DNA of 16,373 bases, from assembly GCA_035461905.1 (NCBI GenBank), contig DATHUV010000157.1:1-16373 (forward strand), in the 5' to 3' direction. Made by a program: the position numbers and the translations under genes. This DNA comes from SZUA-442 sp035461905. Its GTDB lineage: Bacteria; Actinomycetota; Acidimicrobiia; Spongiisociales; UBA5794. The notes beneath the pieces were generated by a model. The model saw only the letters and a program-made list of their open reading frames with translations. It did not search any database and was not told the origin of the DNA. Below are positions 1 through 7,861 of this stretch, piece after piece. Position 1 is the first letter of the stretch; the number at the start of each line of letters is the position of its first letter.

Positions 1-513
1 GTGACCGCGTTGACCACGACCATAGGCGGACGTCACGAGCACCTCGAAGGGCACGAAGGAGAGGTCGCTGTCTTCGCGTACCGGGGCGGACCCGCTGACC
101 GCGAGGCGGAGACCGGCGGTGTCGGCTGGATCCTCGCCGTCAATTGGGTTCCCTATCAGGCTCCGACGTTCGTGACCCCCTCGTTCCCCGGATACGTGTC
201 CGGACACAGCACGTTCAGTCGCGCCTCGGCCGAAGTCCTCACCGCGTTCACCGGCGACGCCTACTTCCCGGAAGGCCTGGGAACGCAGGTCTACGAGGCC
301 GGCGGGCTCCACTTCGAACAGGGACCCGATGAACGAGTCACGCTCCAGTGGGCCACGTATCGGGATGCGGCGGATCAGGCGGGCATCTCGCGCCTCTATG
401 GAGGCATCCACGTCCGCGCCGATGACTTCGAGGGTCGACGCCTGGGCGAGCAGATCGGTCGCGACGCATGGGAGAAGGCACTGGAGTACTTCGATCCCGC
501 GGAAGCTGGTTGA
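1..513 (+). CDS. vanadium-dependent haloperoxidase / PAP2-type phosphatase, C-terminal part (5' truncated)
   Basis: The reading frame is open from the first base, so the gene very probably begins upstream; the GTG at position 1 is not taken as its start. The visible 170 residues hold the C-terminal half of the vanadate/phosphate-binding core. FPGYVSGHS contains the Ser-Gly-His triad (S67, G68, H69 counted from base 1). SRLYGGIHVRAD holds Arg131 and His137 with exactly the R-x5-H spacing known for vanadium chloroperoxidase, where His binds vanadate. The N-terminal Lys/Arg motif must lie outside the window. Known members oxidise halides with H2O2 or are acid phosphatases; sequence alone does not decide which. 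The stop is one base before the GTG of the next gene, so the two are very likely co-transcribed. The family call is firm, the substrate unknown. Confidence 0.87.
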   Translation: MTALTTTIGGRHEHLEGHEGEVAVFAYRGGPADREAETGGVGWILAVNWVPYQAPTFVTPSFPGYVSGHSTFSRASAEVLTAFTGDAYFPEGLGTQVYEAGGLHFEQGPDERVTLQWATYRDAADQAGISRLYGGIHVRADDFEGRRLGEQIGRDAWEKALEYFDPAEAG

Positions 514-514
514 C

Positions 515-2200
515 GTGGCACGGGCCGGGCTCGCGAGTCGTGTCGCAGCATGGATCGGGGTCATTGGGTTGATCGTCACCGCCGTGATCGTCGTCGCGGT
601 GGCACAGCGGGTTCCCGCATCTCCCACAGAAGCCCTGGGCGCGCCTCGCATGATCGAGGAGACGTCGAGCTCAGGTGTCACCCACTCCTACGAGGGCGAC
701 TGGAGGTACTTCGAGGGCGGTGGAGTCGCCGCATTCGACTGCGATGACGACGGGATGCTCGATCTCCACCTCGCAGGCGGTGAGGCCCCAGCTGCCTTCT
801 ACCGGAACGTGGGAGCGGTTGCAGGAGAGCTCCGGTTCGAGGCGGTCCACGTACCCGAGTTGGCGCTGACAGGCGTCACGGGCTCGTATCCACTCGACGT
901 CGACTCGGATGGGATCGTTGACCTCGTCGTGCTGCGGATCGGTGAGAACGTGATTCTCCGTGGTGGCGGGGACTGCACCTTCGAACGGGCGAACGAAGCA
1001 TGGGGCGTCGACGGGGGGTCGGCATGGACGGTGGGCTTCAGCGCGACGTGGGAGCAGGGGAACGAGTTCCCGACATTGGCATTCGGGAACTATCTCAAGT
1101 CGACCGATCCAGCCGAGCTCCAGGATGGCACGGACCTGTGCGCCTCGAACGTGGTCCTTCGCCCCGAGGGCACGACGTACGGTCCGCCGATTTCCCTCGA
1201 TCCCGGGTTTTGCTCGCTGTCCCTCCTGTTCAGCGACTGGAGTCGGGACGGTGTCGCCGATCTCCGCGTCACGAACGATCGGCAGTACTACCGCACCGGG
1301 GAAGAACAGCTCTGGGCGATCCCTCCGGGATCTGACCCCGTCGCGTACTCGAGGGACGATGGCTGGAACCACCTCCAGATCTGGGGAATGGGGATCGCCT
1401 CGCATGACCTCACCGGTGACGGGTACCCGGAGGTGTACCTGACCAGCCAGGGCGACAACAAACTCCAGTCCCTCACGGACGGCCCGGAGCGCCCGTCCTA
1501 CTCGGACATCGCGATCCGACGCGGCGTGACCGCGCATGCCCCATATCTCGGCGACGATCCGCGCCCCTCGACGGCGTGGCACGCACAGTTCGAGGACGTC
1601 AACAACGACGGCTTCGTGGACCTGTTCATCGCAAAGGGCAACGTCGACGCCATGCCCGCGTTCACCGACGCGGATCCCAACAACCTGTTCCTCGGTCAAC
1701 CCGATGGATCGTTCCTGGAGGGCGCCATGGATGCGGGCATCGTGCACTTCGACAGGACCCGTGGCGCTGCCATCGTCGACCTCAACCGCGACGGCCTGCT
1801 CGACCTCGTGGAGGTGAATCGAACCGCGCCCGTCCGGTTGTGGCGAAATCTGGGGACCGGAAGCGGAACGGAGCCCATAGCGATGGGCAACTGGATGGCG
1901 GTACGCATGAACGGCGAAGGACCCAATCCCAGAGGTGTTGGAGCGTGGATCGAGGTCACTGTCGGGGATCACATCATGGTGAGGGAGGTGACGGTCGGGG
2001 GCGGCCACGCCAGTGGCCAATGGGACTGGATCCACTTCGGACTCGGGCAGGCAGCGTCTGCAACCATCACGGTCACATGGCCGGACGGGACGACGGACTC
2101 ATGGGAAGGCGTGACGGCCAACAGATACGTCACCCTGACGCCGGGGAACGGGACCGCAGACGAGAAGGAGGGTCCGACTGCGATGGGAGAGTCCGAATGA
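515..2200 (+). CDS. membrane-anchored FG-GAP/VCBS repeat protein with ASPIC/UnbV domain (CRTAC1-like)
   Basis: I start this gene at GTG 515, directly after the upstream stop. The open frame extends further back, but that part overlaps the haloperoxidase and looks like shadow sequence. The product (about 561 aa) begins with a hydrophobic segment at residues 10-30, an uncleaved anchor or signal peptide, so the rest should be outside the cytoplasm. Six calcium-binding Asp-rich FG-GAP loops follow, near residues 74 (DCDDDG), 128 (DVDSDG), 241 (DWSRDG), 298 (DLTGDG), 361 (DVNNDG) and 422 (DLNRDG), as in a beta-propeller. Residues about 458-545 form an ASPIC/UnbV domain (GNWMAVRM, PRGVGAWIEV, WDWIHFGLG, ITVTWPDG). 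Such proteins are thought to bind ligands or partners, but no reaction is established. The stop overlaps the next start in ATGA, so translation is probably coupled. Architecture is clear; role unknown. Confidence 0.86.
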   Translation: MARAGLASRVAAWIGVIGLIVTAVIVVAVAQRVPASPTEALGAPRMIEETSSSGVTHSYEGDWRYFEGGGVAAFDCDDDGMLDLHLAGGEAPAAFYRNVGAVAGELRFEAVHVPELALTGVTGSYPLDVDSDGIVDLVVLRIGENVILRGGGDCTFERANEAWGVDGGSAWTVGFSATWEQGNEFPTLAFGNYLKSTDPAELQDGTDLCASNVVLRPEGTTYGPPISLDPGFCSLSLLFSDWSRDGVADLRVTNDRQYYRTGEEQLWAIPPGSDPVAYSRDDGWNHLQIWGMGIASHDLTGDGYPEVYLTSQGDNKLQSLTDGPERPSYSDIAIRRGVTAHAPYLGDDPRPSTAWHAQFEDVNNDGFVDLFIAKGNVDAMPAFTDADPNNLFLGQPDGSFLEGAMDAGIVHFDRTRGAAIVDLNRDGLLDLVEVNRTAPVRLWRNLGTGSGTEPIAMGNWMAVRMNGEGPNPRGVGAWIEVTVGDHIMVREVTVGGGHASGQWDWIHFGLGQAASATITVTWPDGTTDSWEGVTANRYVTLTPGNGTADEKEGPTAMGESE

Positions 2201-3564
2201 GCGTGCACCTGGATCACATCGACCTTCCTGACTTCGGTATGGAGAGCGTCAGACCGACCCTCCCGCCCGAGATTCATTCGCTGCGGTTCCGACGATTCGT
2301 CGATCGGCTCGGAGCGCTCGGCTTCGACTCGGCGATCGTCTACGCCGACAGGGAGCACAGCGCAAACATCTCGTACCTCACGGGGTTCGACCCGCGGTTC
2401 GAGGAGGCCCTGCTCATCGTGGCGGGTGGCGGTCGCCCGCTGCTCATCACCGGCAACGAATGCATCGGCATGGCGGAGGCGGCTCCGCTCGACATGCGGG
2501 TGGAGCTCCACCAGGACCTCAGCCTCCCCGGGCAGCCTCGTGACCGTTCGAGGCCCCTTCGGGACGTCCTGGTCTCGGAGGGTCTCGGCTCACGGGTGGC
2601 CATGATCGGCTGGAAGGAGTTCGCCGACCGCTCGATGGTCGAGGTTCCTTCATGGATCGTGGAGACAGTACGCGACGTCGCCGGCGAGTCCGGCGTCATC
2701 GAGAACGCGAACCACATCCTCACGGCGGCCGATGGCGGTCTCAGGATCGTCAACGAGGTCGAGCAGCTCGCTGCGTTCGAGCATGCGTCGTGCACGACCT
2801 CCTCGGGAGTTCGCAACCTGTTGCGACACCTCGAGCCAGGGATGTCCGAGGCACAGGCCGTCTCCTTCCTCGGCTGGGACGGCAGTCCGCTGTCGTGCCA
2901 CCTCATGCTCACAGCGGGCGACCGCGCATCCCTCGGCCTCCTGAGCCCGGGGGATCGTCGGATCGAGCGAGGGGATCGCTTCACGACTGCTTTCGGGATC
3001 TGGGGGGCGCTGACATGCAGGGCCGGCTTCGTCGTCCGGGACGCCGGTGAGCTTCCTGCCCTGATCGGGGACTACGTGGAGCGGCTCGTCGCTCCCTACT
3101 TCGCCGCGATCGTGGAGTGGTACGAGGCCTTGCACATCGGCCAGACGGGCGGGGCGCTCTACGACATCATCGACAGGCGCCTCGGCGACCCGTTCTTCGG
3201 GATCTTTCTGAACCCCGGTCACCAGATTCACCTCGACGAGTGGGTCAACTCCCCCGTATCCCGGAATTCCGACACCACCCTGGCATCGGGAATGGCGCTC
3301 CAGGTCGACGTCATCCCCGCAACCGGCAGCGCGTATTTCACGACGAACATCGAGGACGGGATCGCCCTCGCCGACGAGGATCTTCGGAAGACGATCGCGC
3401 AGCGCTATCCGGCCATGTGGTCGAGGATCGAGGGCCGCCGCACCTTCATGGGTGATGTGCTCGGCATCGATCTCCACCCTGACGTGCTGCCGTTCTCGAA
3501 CATCCCGGCGGTTCTCTCACCGTTCCTTCTCGCCCCCGACCTCGCGATGGTCACGGACCGATAG
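2197..3564 (+). CDS. M24-fold (creatinase/Xaa-Pro aminopeptidase-like) protein with degenerate metal site
   Basis: The ATG at 2197 overlaps the preceding stop, giving 455 aa. The layout resembles M24B proteins: an N-terminal creatinase-type domain (ISYLTGFDPRFEEALL near residue 55) and a C-terminal pita-bread domain starting around LRIVNEVEQLAAFEHAS. The equivalents of the metal ligands are largely altered by my by-eye alignment. The usual Asp of D-x-G lies in FTTAFG (residues 262-267), and the second Asp falls near Cys274 (LTCRAG). The His of the GH motif is kept (H342), the first Glu is Asp371 (QVDV), and the last Glu is kept (E386 in NIEDG). Loss of the Asp pair argues against a normal dimetal peptidase. 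Creatinase is a known metal-free relative, so a metal-independent hydrolase or a binding protein is possible. It is the third gene of the cassette; no signal peptide is seen, so it is probably cytoplasmic. Confidence 0.75.
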   Translation: MSVHLDHIDLPDFGMESVRPTLPPEIHSLRFRRFVDRLGALGFDSAIVYADREHSANISYLTGFDPRFEEALLIVAGGGRPLLITGNECIGMAEAAPLDMRVELHQDLSLPGQPRDRSRPLRDVLVSEGLGSRVAMIGWKEFADRSMVEVPSWIVETVRDVAGESGVIENANHILTAADGGLRIVNEVEQLAAFEHASCTTSSGVRNLLRHLEPGMSEAQAVSFLGWDGSPLSCHLMLTAGDRASLGLLSPGDRRIERGDRFTTAFGIWGALTCRAGFVVRDAGELPALIGDYVERLVAPYFAAIVEWYEALHIGQTGGALYDIIDRRLGDPFFGIFLNPGHQIHLDEWVNSPVSRNSDTTLASGMALQVDVIPATGSAYFTTNIEDGIALADEDLRKTIAQRYPAMWSRIEGRRTFMGDVLGIDLHPDVLPFSNIPAVLSPFLLAPDLAMVTDR

Positions 3565-3575
3565 ACGCAGTCCGT
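3553..3575. terminator. weak hairpin at convergent 3' ends (possible terminator)
   Basis: ACGGAC (3553-3558) and GTCCGT (3570-3575) form a perfect 6 bp stem with an 11-base loop. It spans the stop of the M24 gene and lies next to the end of xylA on the other strand. There is no T-run, so a factor-independent terminator is only a possibility. Confidence 0.2.
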
Positions 3576-3581
3576 CGCGGG

Positions 3582-4910
3582 TCAGACCGTGCGCCAAATG
3601 GTTCGGTTCACGAGGTTCTCGAGCGCCTCCTGACGACCAGACACGGGAACCGGATCGACGTCCCCCGAAGCGACGAGTGCTTCCAGCGCGGCGAGGTCGG
3701 TGTCCCCCGACAGGATCTGCGTACCGAGATCACCGGACCACCCCGCATAGCGCGTATCCCGCTCACCCTCGAGTTCCCCGTCCTCGATGAGGGCGGCGGC
3801 GACGAGGAGCGACTGTGCGAGGGTGTCCATCGCACCGATGTGAGCGTGGAAGAGGTCGCTGCGATCCATGGACTGGCGGCGCAGCTTCGTGTCGAAGTTG
3901 AAGCCGCCGTTGGTGAACCCTCCTCCTCTGAGGATCTCGTACATGGCGAGGCTCATCTCCTCGACCGAGTTCGGGAACTGGTCCGTGTCCCATCCGTTCT
4001 GGGGGTCTCCGCGATTCGCGTCGATGCTGCCGAAGATGTCATTGTCCACGGCGTACGCGACCTCGTGATGGAAGCTATGGCCTGCGAGCGTCGCGTGGTT
4101 CACCTCGATGTTGACGAACAACTCCCCGAGAAGGTCATACCGCTCGAGGAACCCGTGCACGGTCGCGCTGTCGTAGTCGTACTGGTGCTTCGTAGGCTCC
4201 TGGGGCTTCGGCTCGATGAGGAGCATTCCCTCGAACCCGATGGACTTCTTGTAGTCCACAACCATGTGGAGGAACCGCGCAAACTGATCGGACTCCTGGC
4301 GCATCCGGGTGTTGAGCAGCGTCTCGTACCCCTCGCGGCCACCCCACAGGACGTAGCTCGTGCCACCGAGCCTCTGGGTGGCATCCATTGCGTTCTTCAC
4401 CTGGGCCGCCGCATACGCGAACACCTCGGGGTCGGGGTTGGTTGCGGCCCCCGCAGCGAACCGTGGGTGGCTGAACGCGTTCGTTGTTCCCCACAGGAGC
4501 TTCACCCCGGTCTCGGCCATCTTCGATTCCGCGTAGCCGATCATGGAGTCGAGGTTCGACACCGTCTGTGCGAACGTCTCCCCGGCAGGGGAGATGTCGA
4601 CGTCGTGAAAGCACCAGAAAGGGATGCCGAGCTTCGAGAAGAACTCGAATGCAGCGTCCATCTTCATCCGTGCCGCTGCCATCGGCTCCATGGTGCCGTC
4701 GAGCCACGGACGGTCCAACGTGCCGGACCCGAACACGTCACTCCCCGGCCAGGCGAACGAGTGCCAGTAGCACACCGCCATCCGCAGCTGCTCCGCCATC
4801 GTCTTGTCGAGCACCACTCGCTCGGGGTTGTAGTACCTGAAGGCGTAGGGATTGTCCGTTCCGGGACCCTCGAACCTCACCTTGTCGACATCGCCGAAGA
4901 ACTCTGACAC
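3582..4910 (-). CDS. xylA: xylose isomerase
   Basis: Interconverts D-xylose and D-xylulose in the cytoplasm, the first step of the isomerase route. The 442 aa product matches the length of the longer (class II, E. coli-type) enzymes. Active-site landmarks are all present: FHDVDI with His102 and Asp105 (the His/Asp pair that opens the sugar ring), WGGREGYE at 189-196, IEPKPQEPTKHQYDYD with metal ligand Glu233 and Lys235, NHATLAGHSFHHE, and DANRGDPQNGWDTDQFP with the C-terminal metal-binding Asp/His cluster. The start is GTG at 4910, chosen because GAGAGGGG lies about 7 bases upstream on this strand and the N-terminus fits the family. The gene diverges from xylulokinase, its pathway partner, with 153 bp between them. 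Its 3' end converges on the M24 gene with a 17 bp gap. I see nothing abnormal in the protein. Confidence 0.97.
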   Translation of the reverse strand: MSEFFGDVDKVRFEGPGTDNPYAFRYYNPERVVLDKTMAEQLRMAVCYWHSFAWPGSDVFGSGTLDRPWLDGTMEPMAAARMKMDAAFEFFSKLGIPFWCFHDVDISPAGETFAQTVSNLDSMIGYAESKMAETGVKLLWGTTNAFSHPRFAAGAATNPDPEVFAYAAAQVKNAMDATQRLGGTSYVLWGGREGYETLLNTRMRQESDQFARFLHMVVDYKKSIGFEGMLLIEPKPQEPTKHQYDYDSATVHGFLERYDLLGELFVNIEVNHATLAGHSFHHEVAYAVDNDIFGSIDANRGDPQNGWDTDQFPNSVEEMSLAMYEILRGGGFTNGGFNFDTKLRRQSMDRSDLFHAHIGAMDTLAQSLLVAAALIEDGELEGERDTRYAGWSGDLGTQILSGDTDLAALEALVASGDVDPVPVSGRQEALENLVNRTIWRTV

Positions 4911-5063
4911 CGCGGACCCCTCTCACTGTGGCTGGACGCCGGGTTCGCGTCCAACGCTAGTGCCGTGACGCGGTGAGGCCGATCGGAACTGCGGTTCGTT
5001 CTCGCTCCGTGGCTCATGTAGCGTCCGGTTCGACGGACCACGGACTCCCGATCGGGTGGTGAC
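4911..5063. promoter_or_regulatory. divergent xylA/xylB control region
   Basis: These 153 bp between divergent xylA and xylB must carry both promoters. They hold the inverted repeat annotated separately, a smaller repeat GTCCG-N6-CGGAC (5023-5038), and one of the window's five CTAG sites (4957-4960). I could not assign convincing -35/-10 hexamers. Confidence 0.6.
4933..4953. promoter_or_regulatory. inverted repeat, candidate xyl operator or leader hairpin
   Basis: TGGACGC (4933-4939) and GCGTCCA (4947-4953) are perfect 7 bp inverted arms around a 7-base spacer. The repeat is 22 bases upstream of the xylA start, just beyond its ribosome-binding site. It could bind a dimeric repressor or fold as an RNA hairpin in the xylA leader. 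Confidence 0.4.
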
Positions 5064-6557
5064 ATGACGTATTTCCTGGGAATCGATGCCTCGACGACCG
5101 CAACGAAGGCGCTACTGATCGATGGCGACGGGAGCATCGTGGGCGTCGGGCGGTCCGAGTATTCCTTCGACACACCACACCCCCTGTGGTCGGAGCAGTC
5201 GCCGGATTTGTGGTGGGCGGGCACCATCGAGGCCATTCGGTCGGTGCTCTCGACGACCGGGGTATCCGGGCACGCGATCGCAGGGGTCGGCATGACTGGC
5301 CAGATGCACGGGTTGGTGATGCTCGACGCATCCGGCACGGTGCTGCGTCCTGCCATCCTGTGGAACGACCAGCGAACCCAGCTCGAGTGCGACGAGATCC
5401 GCGATCGCGTGGGTCGCGACCGGCTGGTTTCGATCACAGGGAACGATGCCCTCACCGGCTTCACCGCTCCGAAGATCCTCTGGGTCAAGAACAACGAACC
5501 GGAGGTATTCGAGCGCACCGAGCACGTGCTGTTGCCCAAGGACTATGTCCGCTTCTGCCTCACCGATGCCTACGCAGCCGATCGAGCAGGAGGATCTGGC
5601 ACGATCCTGTTCGACCTGGCGAATCGGGACTGGTCGGACGAGGTCATCGCGACCCTCGGCCTCCCGAGACGCTGGTTCCCCCCGTCATTCGAGGGCCCCT
5701 CGGTCACCGGTGTCGTCACAGCGGCTGCAGCTGCGGCAACAGGACTTGCCGAGGGGACGCCTGTCGTCGCAGGCGGCGGGGACCAAGCGGCCAACGGCGT
5801 CGGCGTCGGTGCCGTGACCCCCGGCGTCGGTGCGATGAGCATCGGCACCAGCGGTGTCGTATTCGTACCGACCGATCACGCAGCCATCGAATCCGAGGGC
5901 CGCCTCCACGCCTTCTGCCACGCGGTCCCGGAAATGTGGCACCTGATGGGTGTGATGCTCTCGGCGGCAGGCAGCTACGAGTGGTTCAGGAGTGCCCTCG
6001 CTCCGTCGAGCTCGTTCGCCGATCTCGATGCCCGGGCTTCCGCTGTCGATGCCGGTTCGAATGGCCTCATGTTCCTCCCGTACCTCTCCGGGGAACGGAC
6101 TCCCCATCCGGATCCGCTCGCCCGCGGTGCGTTCGTCGGTCTCACCGTTCGCCATGATCTCGGCCACATGGCAAGGGCAGTGCTCGAGGGCGTCGCATTC
6201 GGGCTGAGGGACTCGTTCGAGTTGGTTCGGCAATCCTCCATCCTCGATGAGATCCGAGCATCGGGTGGTGGCGCACAGTCGCGTGTGTGGCTCCAGATCA
6301 TCGCCGACACGGTCGGGCTGCCCGTGCGCGTGGTCGGCACATCCGAGGCAGCGGCACACGGCGCCGCGCTGCTCGCAGCGGTGGGTACCGGTGCGTTCGC
6401 TTCGATCCGGGAGGCGACGGACGCTGCAGTGGTCGTCGGTGAGCCCATCGAGCCTGGCCCGGCCACCGGAACCTACGCAGAGGCGTATGACACATACCGT
6501 TCCTTGTATCCGGCGCTTCGTGAGTCTTTCGTGAGACTGTCCGGGCTGGACGCCTGA
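5064..6557 (+). CDS. xylB: xylulokinase (FGGY family)
   Basis: Phosphorylates D-xylulose with ATP to xylulose 5-phosphate, which feeds the pentose phosphate pathway. The 497 aa length is typical of bacterial XylB. The N-terminal FGGY domain starts with the phosphate-binding LGIDASTTATKAL, followed by MTGQMHGLV (from residue 77) and ILWNDQRT. GGGDQAANGVGVG contains the likely catalytic base Asp240. The C-terminal domain has YLSGERTPHPDP and the adenosine-site ASGGGAQSRVWLQIIAD. The start is ATG 5064, with a purine-rich GGGTGGTGAC just upstream. Divergent pairing with xylA supports D-xylulose as substrate over other FGGY sugars. Its 3' end converges on aztA with a 33 bp gap. Confidence 0.95.
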   Translation: MTYFLGIDASTTATKALLIDGDGSIVGVGRSEYSFDTPHPLWSEQSPDLWWAGTIEAIRSVLSTTGVSGHAIAGVGMTGQMHGLVMLDASGTVLRPAILWNDQRTQLECDEIRDRVGRDRLVSITGNDALTGFTAPKILWVKNNEPEVFERTEHVLLPKDYVRFCLTDAYAADRAGGSGTILFDLANRDWSDEVIATLGLPRRWFPPSFEGPSVTGVVTAAAAAATGLAEGTPVVAGGGDQAANGVGVGAVTPGVGAMSIGTSGVVFVPTDHAAIESEGRLHAFCHAVPEMWHLMGVMLSAAGSYEWFRSALAPSSSFADLDARASAVDAGSNGLMFLPYLSGERTPHPDPLARGAFVGLTVRHDLGHMARAVLEGVAFGLRDSFELVRQSSILDEIRASGGGAQSRVWLQIIADTVGLPVRVVGTSEAAAHGAALLAAVGTGAFASIREATDAAVVVGEPIEPGPATGTYAEAYDTYRSLYPALRESFVRLSGLDA

Positions 6558-6590
6558 TTCGGAGGATCTCAGCCCAGCCGGGTCGGTCCG

Positions 6591-7439
6591 TCAGTCCGAT
6601 CCGTGTGCCTCGTCGGGGACCGCCTCCATGTGGATGACCCTGTCACGGTGCGCATGTCTTCCCGGGAGGTGGGAGTGCGCCGGATCGTCGATGAAGATCT
6701 TGCCGCCGTCGTCGACGTGGAGCAGTGAGGGCCCGTAGGCGGACACCAGGTTCGCCTCGCTGAGCACCTCGTCGGGCGGTCCCGATGCGACGACGCGTCC
6801 GGAGAGGAGGAGCACGTTGTCGGCGAACTGCGCCTCGGAGAGGTCGTGGGTCGTCATCACGACCGTGCATCCGCGTGAGGTTTCGTCGTGGATCACCTCA
6901 TCGATCGCGTGGGCGGTCGTCAGGTCGATTCCCGTCAAGGGCTCATCGAGCAGGAGGACGCTGTGGTCCTGTGCGAGTCCCTGCGCAACGAACACCCTCT
7001 GCCTCTGGCCTCCCGACAGCTCGTCGAGGTGTCGACGAGCGATGTCGGTGATTCCCACCCTTCGCATGGCTTCGTCGACGATGGCCCTGTCGCTCGAGTC
7101 CAACCACCTGAACCAACCGGTGGTCGGGTACCGACCCATCGCTACGACCTCCCGCACGGTGATCGGGAGTGCGTAGTTCACCTTCGTCGTCTGGAGGACG
7201 TACGACACATCCTCACGGCCCGAGGGTGTGTGGAAGTCGATCGAGCCGGAGCGAATCGGGAGGAGACCCGCCACCGCGTTGAGGAGCGTCGACTTCCCCG
7301 AGCCGTTGGGACCGATGACGGCCGTCACCTTGCCCGCTGGAATGGTGAAGGACGACCGTTCGATGGCAACGGACGATCCATAGGAGAGGACCAGGTCAGT
7401 TGCACTGATGGACGGATCGATCACGCGCACCTCGCGCAT
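6591..7439 (-). CDS. aztA: zinc ABC transporter ATP-binding protein AztA
   Basis: ATPase subunit of a high-affinity zinc importer. Walker A is GPNGSGKST (43-51), signature LSGGQRQR (141-148), Walker B VLLLDE (161-166) and the switch His is H198 (MTTHD). The segment VVAMGRYPTTGWFRWL before the signature resembles the AztA branch more than ZnuC, and the permease and binding protein next door are also Azt-like. A tail beyond about residue 240 carries six His among acidic residues (PAHSHLPGRHAHRDRVIHMEAVPDEAHGSD region), reminiscent of the His-rich regulatory tail of ZnuC; I infer metal sensing or storage. The first 19 bp overlap the end of the Fur-family gene, so the two form one operon. Manganese or iron transport is possible but less likely. 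Confidence 0.88.
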   Translation of the reverse strand: MREVRVIDPSISATDLVLSYGSSVAIERSSFTIPAGKVTAVIGPNGSGKSTLLNAVAGLLPIRSGSIDFHTPSGREDVSYVLQTTKVNYALPITVREVVAMGRYPTTGWFRWLDSSDRAIVDEAMRRVGITDIARRHLDELSGGQRQRVFVAQGLAQDHSVLLLDEPLTGIDLTTAHAIDEVIHDETSRGCTVVMTTHDLSEAQFADNVLLLSGRVVASGPPDEVLSEANLVSAYGPSLLHVDDGGKIFIDDPAHSHLPGRHAHRDRVIHMEAVPDEAHGSD

Positions 7440-7861
7440 CTGCCCTCGATCTCGAGGGCGTGGTTGGTCGCCGTGAACGCTACTCCTGATGCAATGTCGT
7501 CGACGAGCCTGTGGACCTGCTCCTCGTACTTCGGCGGTACGTCGATGTCCTCAACCCGGCCACACTCGGTGCATACGAGATGGTGGTGATGGCCGGTGAG
7601 CCATTCGGAGAGCTCGTAGCGGGCAAGCCCCTTCGTTGCGAGGTGCGGGACGACGACACCGGCCTCCTCGAGGATCGACAGCGTGCGATACAGCGACGAC
7701 ACGGGGACGGATTCGCCAAGCCTGCTGCTCAGCTCGGCGGCGGATCGAGGTCCGTCGGAGTCGGCGAGGGCGTTCACGACTGCCCTGCGGCCCTTGGTGT
7801 ATCGGGTCTCACGGTCCTTGAGCCTCTGGTCGACCTGTCGGTGCAATGCCGAGCTTGCCAT
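7421..7861 (-). CDS. zur: Fur-family metal regulator, probably zinc uptake regulator Zur
   Basis: A 146 aa Fur-family repressor that binds DNA when metal-loaded. The N-terminal winged helix includes the recognition segment VPVSSLYRTLSILEEAG (about 52-68). Then comes HHHHLVCTECG (91-101) and a C-terminal C-A-R-C. Cys97/Cys100 and Cys142/Cys145 form the structural zinc site of the family, and the His cluster with other dimerisation-domain residues would sense metal. I start at ATG 7861, eight bases after AAAGG; the GTG at 7867 in the same frame is too close to that ribosome-binding site. It is co-transcribed with aztA and diverges from aztC, with a Fur-type box in its own leader, so autorepression and co-control of the transporter are expected. 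Zur is inferred from this context; Fur-family sequences do not reveal the metal by eye. Confidence 0.85.
   Translation of the reverse strand: MASSALHRQVDQRLKDRETRYTKGRRAVVNALADSDGPRSAAELSSRLGESVPVSSLYRTLSILEEAGVVVPHLATKGLARYELSEWLTGHHHHLVCTECGRVEDIDVPPKYEEQVHRLVDDIASGVAFTATNHALEIEGRCARCA

Noticed and set aside
671..2035. Long open frame (454 codons) on the - strand
   Set aside because: It lies wholly inside the FG-GAP/ASPIC gene, has no recognisable motif and is a GC-codon shadow.
1576..2196. N-terminal extension of the M24 protein in the same frame
   Set aside because: Overlaps the ASPIC gene out of frame and is Arg-rich shadow sequence; ATG 2197 with the ATGA junction is the sensible start.
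3840..4907. + strand open frame (355 codons) opposite xylA
   Set aside because: Antisense of a complete, motif-perfect xylose isomerase.
6544..6579. GGCTGG...CCAGCC stem between the ends of xylB and aztA, as a terminator
   Set aside because: Only six pairs around a 24-base loop and no T-run; easily chance in high-GC DNA.
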